A stretch of 7,225 nt of DNA from NCBI GenBank assembly GCA_021784265.1, contig JAJXTA010000131.1:1-7225 (forward strand). Direction: 5' to 3'. The DNA is from a bacterium (GTDB lineage: Bacteria > Verrucomicrobiota > Verrucomicrobiia > Limisphaerales > J093). The position numbers were made by a program, and so were the translations under genes. Below the pieces are notes generated by a model, which was not told the origin of the DNA, made no database searches, and was given only the letters and a program-made list of their open reading frames with translations. Of this stretch, positions 1 through 7,153 are shown in pieces (within the stretch, counting starts at the first letter, position 1; each line of letters starts with the position of its first letter).

Positions 1-82
1 ACCCTGGGAACCCACCCCGGCGCGGCGGAACCAGGGCGCGACCGGCGAGCGCCGGCCCCGAGGCTCGGCCCGCCGTAGTCGG
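1..82. other. Upstream leader, no recognisable feature
   Basis: Very GC-rich sequence before the first gene. I see no convincing sigma-70 -35/-10 pair, no operator-like inverted repeat and no purine-rich ribosome binding site near base 83. The reading frame of the first gene stays open back to base 2 but contains no ATG, GTG, TTG or CTG there. The start at 83 is therefore the earliest usable start inside the window, although a longer form beginning upstream cannot be formally excluded. Confidence 0.5.
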
Positions 83-3000
83 TTGAGCACGCGCATTCGC
101 AGCCGCCCGCCGCATCGAGTCGCCCTCATCCTTTTGGCGCTCGGCGGGACGGCGCTCGCGGCCCCCGCGGTGCCCTGGCACCAGTCTCTTTACTTGGCCA
201 ACGGCGGTTACTGGCCGCAACGGGTGGCGGTGACCGTCACCAACACCTCGGCCACGCCGGCGGTGGGTACCCCGTTAAGCATCGCGCTCCCGCCCCTGGC
301 TGGCGCCTCGCTCGCCTCCGTGCGGGTCTGCCGTGCCGATGGCGTCGAGCTCTTATTCGACGCGCTCGCCCCCGGCGGCGCCGCCAAGCGCGCTGGCATC
401 CTGCGCCCGGAAGACAAGATCGTCGTCCCGGTCGAATGCCCCGCCCACGCCGCCACGACCCTGTTCGTCTATGCCGGCAACCCCGTCGCCTGGGCCGTCC
501 CCGATTTCCTGCCGAGCGAACCGGCCCACAGTCCGCCGGACGCGCGCCGTCCCGCTCTAAAGGGCAGCGTCGGGCCCCTGGAACGGCTCGACCTCGCCCC
601 CGCGCCGCCCCTGACGCCAAAGTCCGGCGCGGCGTGGCGGAGCTGGGCGGAGGTGCGCGTGCGCCACTTCAGCGCCGAACCGGCCTCGACGCCCCTGGTC
701 CGGGTCAACCTGCGGCAAGCGCTGACTCGTTGGCCCGGACTCCCGCCGGATTCGAGCGCCACCGTAGCTTCGGCGGACGGCACGCCGCTCACCGCCTACC
801 GTCTGCCCGGTGCCACTCACCTCCTCTTCCGCGCCAAGCTTCCTCCCTCGAGCGAGGAACGCTTTCAGCTCGGCTTCCGCCCCGGCTCGCCCCGCCGGGA
901 GGCCACGGCGCTGGCCGGTTACGCCGACCTCTTGGCCAGCGAGGCGAACCTGGCCCCCAACGGCAGCTTCGAGTCCGGCACGGACGCCCCGGAGCGTTGG
1001 CTCAAGCCGGACCAAGGCGGTCCGCTCGGCGTCCACGCCGGCTTCAGCCCCGATGGCCGCTTCGGCCGCCGAGCCCTCGAACTGACCGTGACGTCGAATC
1101 CCCAGGCCGCTTGGGTCGGGTGGCACTCGGGCCCGCTCCCCGTGAAACCGGGCGCGACGTATCTCCTGAGCGGCTGGCTCAAGGGCCTCGGGCTCCAGAG
1201 CGCCGCCGCCATCCATGCCCATTTCCTCGATGCCCACGGGGCTCTGACCACCAGCGGGGCTATGGTCAGCACCCAGCCCACCGTCAGCGGCGACTCGAGT
1301 TGGGTGAACTCGCGCGGGTTCTTCCGCGCCCCGCCCGATGCCGCGACCCTCGAGCTGCACCTCACCATGAACACCCAAGGCACCCTGCGCCACGATGGGA
1401 TCGTCCTGTGCGAGGTTGTGGACGGGGACATCGTTAACGTCCACACCGCCCCTTGTCCGCCGGCGGCGCCGGGGCTCTGGCTCTGGGAAGTGAATCCGTT
1501 GGTGAAGGTCTTCCCCGACACCCCGCCACAGGCGCCGGCGCGGGCCCTCGCGGTCGAGTTAGCCGGCAACGAGTACCAGGCCTTCGAGCTGGCCCTCCGC
1601 AGCGCCGCCGACCACACCACCCAGGTGAGCATCGCCGTTTCACCCCTCGCGGCACGCCGGGGTGCGGCCCTGCCGCCCGTAACGATCGAACGGGTCGGTT
1701 ATGTCCCGATCGACTACCCCAGCGCCTACTACTCGACGGAGGTGCCGCCTTGGTGCCGCAAGGTCCCCACCGGCGCCGGCGCCACCGAGGGTTGGGCCGG
1801 GTGGTGGCCGGACCCGCTGGCGCCGGCCACGAACGTCGCCCTCGCGCCGCAGCAGACCCAACCGCTCTGGTTCACCGTTCACGCCCCCAAACAGGCCACC
1901 CCGGGGCGCTACCATGCTCAGGTCGTCATCAGCCCGGCCGCGGGCCCAGCCATCAGGATTCCCCTCACCGTCGAGGTGCTCCCCTTTGCGCTGCCGGACC
2001 GCGGCCAGCTCCGGGCGATCTTCGACTTCCGCTTCGGGCCGGGCGGTGGTTTCGGTGGCGGCGTCGAGTCGATGGACGACTACCGTCGGTGGCTGCGGTT
2101 CATCGCGGCGCATCGGCTCGGCCTCAATGAAATCCACCCGCCCCCGGACTTCACCTACCGGGACGGCCGGGTGACGATGGACGCGACGGCGTTCGACGCC
2201 ATGGCCCAGTTCTGCTTCGATGAGTTGGGCATCAACGTCGCCTACACCCCCCAGTTCTTCTACCTCTTCGGCTGGGCGTATCCGCCCAAGAAGTTGTTCG
2301 GGCTGGAACCGCTCACTCCGGAATGGAACGTGGCGCTCCAGCAGGCGTATCGGCTCTTCAGCGATCATGTCCGGCAAAAGGGGTGGCACGATCGTTTCGT
2401 CTATTACATCGCCGATGAACCCCATTTCCAGCACCCCTTCGTGGTCGAGCAGATGAAGCGCCTCTGCGCTCTCGTCCACGCGGTGGACCCCACCATCCCC
2501 ATCTATTCCAGCACCTGGCGGCATTGCCCGCCCTGGGACGATTCGCTCGACCTTTGGGGCATCGGCCAATACGGCTGCTTTCCGGTCAACGAGATGCAGC
2601 GCCTGCAGCGGGCGGGCAAGGCCCTGTGGTTCACCTGCGACGGCCAGATGGCCACCGACACCCCCTTCCTGGCCACCGAACGGCTCCTGCCCTACTATTG
2701 CTACAAGTACGGCGTCCAGGGCTTCGAGTTCTGGGGTCTGGCGTGGTGGACCTACAATCCCTGGCAGATCGGCTGGCACCAGTTCATCCGCCAGAGTGAC
2801 GAAGGCCAGAAGTATTACTGGGTTCGCTATCCGGACGGGGACGGTTTCCTGACCTACCCGGGCAAGCCCGTGGGCCTCGACGGCCCGGCCAGCACCATCC
2901 GCCTCGAACAGATCCGCCAGGGCCTCCAGGATTACGAGGCCCTCCAGTTGCTCGCCGCCCGCGCCGCCCGCGCCGCCCGGACCGGGCGGCCCTCCCCCGC

Positions 3001-3178
3001 GGCCGAGCGCGCCCTGGCGCGGGCCAGAGAGTTGGTCGTCATTCCTAATGCCGGCGGCTTGCGTTCGACCGAGATCCTCCCGGATCCGGGGCGCGTGCCC
3101 GCCGTCCGCAACGCCGTCAACGCCGCGCTGGTGGAGTTACTGGCGCGGGCGCCGGCGGCACCCAGCTCAGCCCCGTAG
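83..3178 (+). CDS. Secreted GH123-like (DUF4091) glycoside hydrolase with CBM4/9-like module
   Basis: Predicted exported glycan hydrolase of 1031 residues, starting at TTG. A signal peptide is clear: basic n-region to R12, hydrophobic VALILLALGG, and cleavage near ALA-26 or APA-29. Residues about 32-134 form a DUF2341-like beta-sandwich ending in VYAGNP, and about 187-267 look like a second diverged copy. Residues 289-447 resemble a CBM4/9 galactose-binding fold, opening with NLAPNGSFESG. Residues 465-637 are a beta-sandwich of the type preceding GH123 barrels (NEYQAFELAL, then LWFTVHAPKQATPGRYHAQV). From about 641 comes a TIM barrel with YYIADEPHF, whose D778-E779 matches the adjacent Asp-Glu pair GH123 uses for substrate-assisted catalysis. 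The family ending RLEQIRQGLQDYEALQLL lies at 940-957. Characterised GH123 members are beta-N-acetylgalactosaminidases, but this protein is divergent and its substrate is unknown. The Ala/Arg-rich tail after 956 is low complexity. The start rests on the signal peptide, since no Shine-Dalgarno precedes it. The GH2-like gene follows directly. Confidence 0.87.
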   Translation: MSTRIRSRPPHRVALILLALGGTALAAPAVPWHQSLYLANGGYWPQRVAVTVTNTSATPAVGTPLSIALPPLAGASLASVRVCRADGVELLFDALAPGGAAKRAGILRPEDKIVVPVECPAHAATTLFVYAGNPVAWAVPDFLPSEPAHSPPDARRPALKGSVGPLERLDLAPAPPLTPKSGAAWRSWAEVRVRHFSAEPASTPLVRVNLRQALTRWPGLPPDSSATVASADGTPLTAYRLPGATHLLFRAKLPPSSEERFQLGFRPGSPRREATALAGYADLLASEANLAPNGSFESGTDAPERWLKPDQGGPLGVHAGFSPDGRFGRRALELTVTSNPQAAWVGWHSGPLPVKPGATYLLSGWLKGLGLQSAAAIHAHFLDAHGALTTSGAMVSTQPTVSGDSSWVNSRGFFRAPPDAATLELHLTMNTQGTLRHDGIVLCEVVDGDIVNVHTAPCPPAAPGLWLWEVNPLVKVFPDTPPQAPARALAVELAGNEYQAFELALRSAADHTTQVSIAVSPLAARRGAALPPVTIERVGYVPIDYPSAYYSTEVPPWCRKVPTGAGATEGWAGWWPDPLAPATNVALAPQQTQPLWFTVHAPKQATPGRYHAQVVISPAAGPAIRIPLTVEVLPFALPDRGQLRAIFDFRFGPGGGFGGGVESMDDYRRWLRFIAAHRLGLNEIHPPPDFTYRDGRVTMDATAFDAMAQFCFDELGINVAYTPQFFYLFGWAYPPKKLFGLEPLTPEWNVALQQAYRLFSDHVRQKGWHDRFVYYIADEPHFQHPFVVEQMKRLCALVHAVDPTIPIYSSTWRHCPPWDDSLDLWGIGQYGCFPVNEMQRLQRAGKALWFTCDGQMATDTPFLATERLLPYYCYKYGVQGFEFWGLAWWTYNPWQIGWHQFIRQSDEGQKYYWVRYPDGDGFLTYPGKPVGLDGPASTIRLEQIRQGLQDYEALQLLAARAARAARTGRPSPAAERALARARELVVIPNAGGLRSTEILPDPGRVPAVRNAVNAALVELLARAPAAPSSAP
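2953..2979 (+). repeat. In-frame 9-base tandem repeat, three copies
   Basis: The unit CGCCGCCCG occurs three times in perfect tandem. It lies inside the first gene and encodes an Ala-Ala-Arg repeat in the Ala/Arg-rich tail just after the conserved DUF4091 ending. The nine-base period keeps the frame, so copy-number change would lengthen or shorten the linker without breaking the gene. It could also be a chance product of high GC and Ala/Arg codon bias. Confidence 0.75.
2972..2990 (+). other. GC-only perfect inverted repeat inside gene 1
   Basis: GCCGCCCGG (2972-2980) and CCGGGCGGC (2982-2990) are exact reverse complements around a single A, so RNA could fold an eight-pair G:C stem with a three-base GAC loop. 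It overlaps the last copy of the 9-base tandem repeat and lies about 190 bases before the first gene stops. No T-tract follows, so it is not a classical terminator. A role in RNA stability or ribosome pausing is speculative. Confidence 0.55.
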
Positions 3179-3182
3179 GAGG
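3177..3182 (+). promoter_or_regulatory. Shine-Dalgarno AGGAGG overlapping upstream stop codon
   Basis: AGGAGG is a perfect anti-16S match placed eight bases before the ATG at 3191, which fixes the start of the second gene. Its first two bases are the last two of the TAG stop of the first gene (3176-3178). Ribosomes terminating on gene 1 would sit on this site, which suggests translational coupling and one shared transcript. There is no room for a promoter between the genes, though one inside gene 1 cannot be excluded. Confidence 0.88.
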
Positions 3183-3190
3183 TTTCACCC

Positions 3191-6100
3191 ATGAAAACGC
3201 AGTGGCAACCATTGGTCGGCGCCAAAACCAAACACCGCTCGAGACTCTCGCTGGTCGTGTCGAGCCTGCTCGTGCTGACCACCGGGGCGGCCGCGCAAGA
3301 CTCATCGACGGTGGACCTCCCCCCGGGGGTGAAGGCCGTGTGGGACGTCGCCAAGGCCCTCCATGAAACCACACCCACCCGCGAGCGGCTTTGCCTCGAT
3401 GGGCTCTGGCGCTGGCAGCCGGCGGCCGAGGATGCCCGCGAGGTGCCCGCCTCCGCGTGGGGCTACTACAAGGTCCCCGCCTGCTGGCCCGGCATCCAAG
3501 ATTACCTCCAGAGCGACTACCAGACCCTTTATCCCCACCCGAGGTGGGCACGCTTGCCGCTGGGCGGGGTCCGAAGCGCCTGGTACCAGCGTACGATCAC
3601 TATCCCCCAGGGTTGGGCCGGACGGCGCATCACGCTGGCGGTGGCGTACCTCAATTCCTACGCGGTCGTCTATCTCGACGGCCGGCCTGTGGGCCAGCTC
3701 CGGTTTCCCGCCGGCGCGGTGGACCTCTCGGCAGCCGTGCGACCGGGGGCGACCCACGTCCTGAGCCTGCTGGTCGTCGCCATGCCGCTGCGGGCCGTGA
3801 TGGAGTCGTACACCGACACCAACACCGCCCGCCAGCGCGAGGGCCGGGTCGAGCGCCGCGGACTCTGCGGCGATGTCTGGTTGGTGAGCGAACCAGCGGG
3901 GGCGCGGCTCGGGGAGGTCAGGGTCACCACCTCGTTTCGCCAGGGCCAGATCACGTTCGCGGCCAGCCTCGCGGGCGTGGAGCCAACACGCCGCTACCGG
4001 CTCCGCGCGCTCCTGCGCGACCATGACCGCACCGTCGCCGAGTTCACCGGGCCGGCCTTCACCCCCGCCGAGATCACCAACGCCCAGGCCAGCTTCGCCC
4101 ACGCCTGGAAACCCGCCAAGCTCTGGGACCTCAACACCCCCACCAACCAGTACACGGCCGCGCTCTCCCTCTTGGATGCGCGGGACCGGGTGATCGATGC
4201 GGCGCTCCCGGTTCGGTTCGGTTTCCGCGAGCTCTGGATTCAAGGCCGCGACTTTTATCTCAACGGTACGCGCTTGTACCTTTCGCTCGTTCCCCTGGAT
4301 AACGCCGAGGTCGGCGCGGCCTTGGCCACCTACGCCGCCGCCAAAGAAAGCCTGCTCCGCCTCAAGAGCTTTGGCATCAACTTCGTCTATACCCACAACT
4401 ACGGCTGCGAACCCGGGGCGCATCTGAGCTTCGACGACATCCTCCGCGCGGCCGACGACGTCGGGATGCTCGTCGCCCTCTCCCAACCGCACTTCAGCGC
4501 CTACGCGTGGGATTCGCCTCAGGCGGACCGGACCAACGGCTACGCCACCCACGCCGCGTTTTACGTTCGGGTGGCCGGCAACCACCCGGCGGTGGTGGCT
4601 TATGCCATGAGCCACAACGCCACCGGGTACAACGAGGACACCAACCCGCAGATGATGGACGGCCACAGCGACCGGCGCGACCAGTGGGCCGCCCGCAACG
4701 TCACTCGCGCCCTCCGCTGCGAAGCCATGGTCAAGGCCCTGGACCCGTCGCGGTTGGTTTACCATCACTCCTCCGGTGACCTCAGCGCGATGTACACCCT
4801 CAACTTCTACCCGAACTTCGTCCCGATCCAAGAGCTGGACGATTGGTTCGGACCTTGGGCCACCGCCGGCACCAAGCCGCTCCTGCTGGTCGAGTACGGC
4901 GCCCCTTTCGGCTGGGACTGGACCATGTACCGCGGCTGGTACGACGGCCACCGCGAGTTTGGCAGCGCGGCCGTCCCCTGGGAGTACTGCTTGGCGGAGT
5001 GGAACGCCCAGTTTCTGGGCGACGCCGCCTACCAGATCAGCGACCGCGAACAACGCAACCTCCGCTGGGAAGCCGAGCAGTTCCGCCAGGGACGCCTCTG
5101 GTATCGCTGGGATTACCCCTACCCCGTCGGCGACCGGCGCCTGGATGAGATGCAACCGGTGCAGGCCGCGTACACCACCGCCAACTGGCGCGCGTTCCGG
5201 ACCTGGGGTTTGTCCGGCAACTCCCCGTGGGAGCATGATCGCTTCTGGAAACTGCGGGACGGCTTCCAGCACCACCGCCAGGATTTCCCGGTCGATTGGG
5301 AGAACCTCCAACGCCCCGGCTACAGTCCGGACTTCCTCGACCGGACCTACGCCCGCTTTGACTTGGCCTACGAACGGTCGGACTGGGTCGCCACGCCCAC
5401 CGCCCAAGCCCTGTTCCGCAACAACCTGCCCCTCCTGGCCTGGATTGCCGGCCCGCCGGCCGAGTTCACGGCCAAAGACCACCTCTTCTATCCCGGTGAG
5501 ACCGTGGACAAGCAGCTCATCATCATCAACAATTCGCGGGTAACTGTCACCGGGGAGGCCGCCTGGTGGGTCGAGGCCGGCCCGAAGGCCGGTGGCGGCA
5601 GGCGCGTCGTCGTGCCCACGGGTGACCAAGCGCGGGTGCCGATCCATCTCGCGCTCCCGTCCGACCTCGCGCCAGGCCGCTACCAGATCGGCGCCCGCTT
5701 TAAGACGAGCCGTGGCGAGGTCCAGGACGACTCCTTCCGCTTCCAGGTCCTGCCTCGCCCCACCCCACCGCCACCCGTCGGCGCGATCGCCCTGTTCGAT
5801 CCGCCGGGCGAGACGACCCGCTGGTTGAAGCGCTGCGGCATCCCCTTCCAGGCCATCGAGGCCACCAACAGCCTGGCAGGCATTGACCTGTTGCTGATTG
5901 GCAAAGCCGCGCTGACCGTGGCTGGCCCCGCTCCAGACCTCAGCCGCGTGCGCGAGGGCCTGAAGGTCGTCGTTTTCGAACAAACCTCCCAGGTGCTCGA
6001 ACAACGCCTGGGCTTCCGCGTTGAGGAATACGGCCTGCGCCAGGTCTGGCCGCGGGTACCCGACAGCCCGCTCCTAAGCGGGCTCAAGGCCGCGGACCTG

Positions 6101-7129
6101 CGGGACTGGCGCGGCGCATCCACCCTCCTGCCACCGACCCTGGCTTATACCCTGAACCCTCGGTACAACGGCGCGCCGACGGTCCGGTGGTGCGGGTTGG
6201 ATGTCACCCGGCTGTGGCGTTGCGGCAACCGGGGCAACGTCGCCTCAGTCCTCATCCAGAAGCCTCCTGGCGGGGATTTCCTCCCAATTCTCGACGGCGG
6301 CTATGCCCTCCAATACAGCCCTCTGCTCGAAGGCCACGAGGGACGCGGGATGGTCCTGTTCTGTCAAATGGACGTCACGGGACGGACGGAGGCTGATCCG
6401 GCCGCCGAGACCCTGGCGGACAACATCCTCCACTACGCGGCCACTTGGCGCCCCACTCCCCGGCGCAGCGCGGTTTACGTGGGTGAACCCGCCGGGCGGG
6501 CCTGGCTCGAGGCCTGTGGCGTGCACGCCACCTCGTTAACCAGCGAGCCGCTGACGCCGGCGCAAGTGTTGGTTGCGGGCCCGGGCGCCGGCCCGGAGCT
6601 GGCAGCGCATGCCCCGGCCATCGCCGCCTGGCTCCAAACGGGCGGCCACCTCCTCGCCCTCGGCCTGGACGCCGCCACGGCCAATCCCTGCCTGCCCCAC
6701 CCGGTCACCACGCGCGCTGCGGAACATATCGCCGCCTATTTCGCCCCGTTCCCGGCCGACTCCCTCCTGGCCGGGGTCGCTCCGGCCGACGTGCATAACC
6801 GCGACCCGCGTGCGCTGCCGTTGGTCACCGGTGGCGCCACCGTCTCTGGTGACGGCGTGCTGGCCGTGACCGGCAACGTGGTGTTCTGCCAGCTTCCCCC
6901 CTGGCGCTTCAACCCGAGCCCCAAACAATTTAACCTGCGGCGCACGTTCCGCCGCACCTCGTTCGCCGTGAGCCGGCTGCTGGGCAACCTCGGGGTCGCC
7001 GGCGATAACCCCCTCCTGCCCCGGTTCAGTAAACCGGTGACGGACTCGGCTGCGGGCCGGTGGGTCGCCGGCCTGTACCTCACCCGGCCGACGGAATGGG
7101 ATGATCCCTATCGCTTCTTTGGATGGTAG
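3191..7129 (+). CDS. Secreted GH2-like glycoside hydrolase with tandem GATase-like domains
   Basis: Exported protein of 1312 residues related to glycoside hydrolase family 2 (beta-galactosidase/glucuronidase/mannosidase fold), well placed after AGGAGG. The signal peptide spans about 1-35, with cleavage at AAA-QD. Residues 65-231 are the GH2 sugar-binding jelly roll, from ERLCLDGLWRW to GLCGDVWL. Residues about 238-345 are Ig-like, closing with RFGFRELWIQGRDFYLNGTR (342-361), a typical GH2 junction. The TIM barrel runs from about 361 to 680: THNY at 401-404 matches the GH2 active-site His region, and VEYGA carries the predicted nucleophile E568. The usual WSxGNE acid/base motif after NHP reads YAMSHNATG (471-479), with Asn476 where Glu is expected. 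E482 nearby is a possible substitute. A second Ig-like domain covers 759-857. Two Rossmann-like GATase1-type domains follow (about 863-1086 and 1091-1270), neither with a nucleophilic Cys elbow. The tail ends EWDDPYRFFGW. The protein is longer than classical GH2 enzymes, and its substrate and activity are uncertain. It probably works with the GH123-like gene before it. Confidence 0.85.
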   Translation: MKTQWQPLVGAKTKHRSRLSLVVSSLLVLTTGAAAQDSSTVDLPPGVKAVWDVAKALHETTPTRERLCLDGLWRWQPAAEDAREVPASAWGYYKVPACWPGIQDYLQSDYQTLYPHPRWARLPLGGVRSAWYQRTITIPQGWAGRRITLAVAYLNSYAVVYLDGRPVGQLRFPAGAVDLSAAVRPGATHVLSLLVVAMPLRAVMESYTDTNTARQREGRVERRGLCGDVWLVSEPAGARLGEVRVTTSFRQGQITFAASLAGVEPTRRYRLRALLRDHDRTVAEFTGPAFTPAEITNAQASFAHAWKPAKLWDLNTPTNQYTAALSLLDARDRVIDAALPVRFGFRELWIQGRDFYLNGTRLYLSLVPLDNAEVGAALATYAAAKESLLRLKSFGINFVYTHNYGCEPGAHLSFDDILRAADDVGMLVALSQPHFSAYAWDSPQADRTNGYATHAAFYVRVAGNHPAVVAYAMSHNATGYNEDTNPQMMDGHSDRRDQWAARNVTRALRCEAMVKALDPSRLVYHHSSGDLSAMYTLNFYPNFVPIQELDDWFGPWATAGTKPLLLVEYGAPFGWDWTMYRGWYDGHREFGSAAVPWEYCLAEWNAQFLGDAAYQISDREQRNLRWEAEQFRQGRLWYRWDYPYPVGDRRLDEMQPVQAAYTTANWRAFRTWGLSGNSPWEHDRFWKLRDGFQHHRQDFPVDWENLQRPGYSPDFLDRTYARFDLAYERSDWVATPTAQALFRNNLPLLAWIAGPPAEFTAKDHLFYPGETVDKQLIIINNSRVTVTGEAAWWVEAGPKAGGGRRVVVPTGDQARVPIHLALPSDLAPGRYQIGARFKTSRGEVQDDSFRFQVLPRPTPPPPVGAIALFDPPGETTRWLKRCGIPFQAIEATNSLAGIDLLLIGKAALTVAGPAPDLSRVREGLKVVVFEQTSQVLEQRLGFRVEEYGLRQVWPRVPDSPLLSGLKAADLRDWRGASTLLPPTLAYTLNPRYNGAPTVRWCGLDVTRLWRCGNRGNVASVLIQKPPGGDFLPILDGGYALQYSPLLEGHEGRGMVLFCQMDVTGRTEADPAAETLADNILHYAATWRPTPRRSAVYVGEPAGRAWLEACGVHATSLTSEPLTPAQVLVAGPGAGPELAAHAPAIAAWLQTGGHLLALGLDAATANPCLPHPVTTRAAEHIAAYFAPFPADSLLAGVAPADVHNRDPRALPLVTGGATVSGDGVLAVTGNVVFCQLPPWRFNPSPKQFNLRRTFRRTSFAVSRLLGNLGVAGDNPLLPRFSKPVTDSAAGRWVAGLYLTRPTEWDDPYRFFGW

Positions 7130-7153
7130 TTTGGGCCCCTCAACAAAGAGACT

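Noticed and set aside
83..160. Twin-arginine export signal on the first protein
   Set aside because: The n-region is basic but the arginines are not paired as in the RRxFLK motif. A normal Sec signal peptide explains it.
557..1444. Minus-strand open frame of about 295 codons
   Set aside because: It overlaps the CBM-containing part of the first gene, with biased low-complexity composition and no motif. Treated as a shadow.
1640..2779. Minus-strand open frame of about 380 codons
   Set aside because: It is antisense to the GH123-like barrel, lacks a recognisable family and has no ribosome binding site I can support. It is best explained as a GC-driven shadow.
3302..6004. Very long open frame (about 900 codons) on the minus strand
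   Set aside because: It lies wholly opposite the GH2-like gene, whose domains are recognisable. Its translation is rich in Gly/Val/Arg/Ala/Glu with no domain pattern or signal peptide. Long antisense frames are expected in high-GC genes because stop codons are rare.
5777..7000. Active glutamine amidotransferase or peptidase function for the C-terminal domains
   Set aside because: No Gly-x-Cys-x-Gly nucleophile elbow is present in either copy, and the protein is exported, so a structural or oligomerisation role fits better.
7116..7149. Possible terminator after the second gene (TCTTTG at 7116-7121, CAAAGA at 7144-7149, GGGCCC at 7133-7138)
   Set aside because: The outer arms are only six pairs and 22 bases apart, the first arm lies inside the coding sequence, GGGCCC has no loop, and no T-tract follows. 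Too weak to call.
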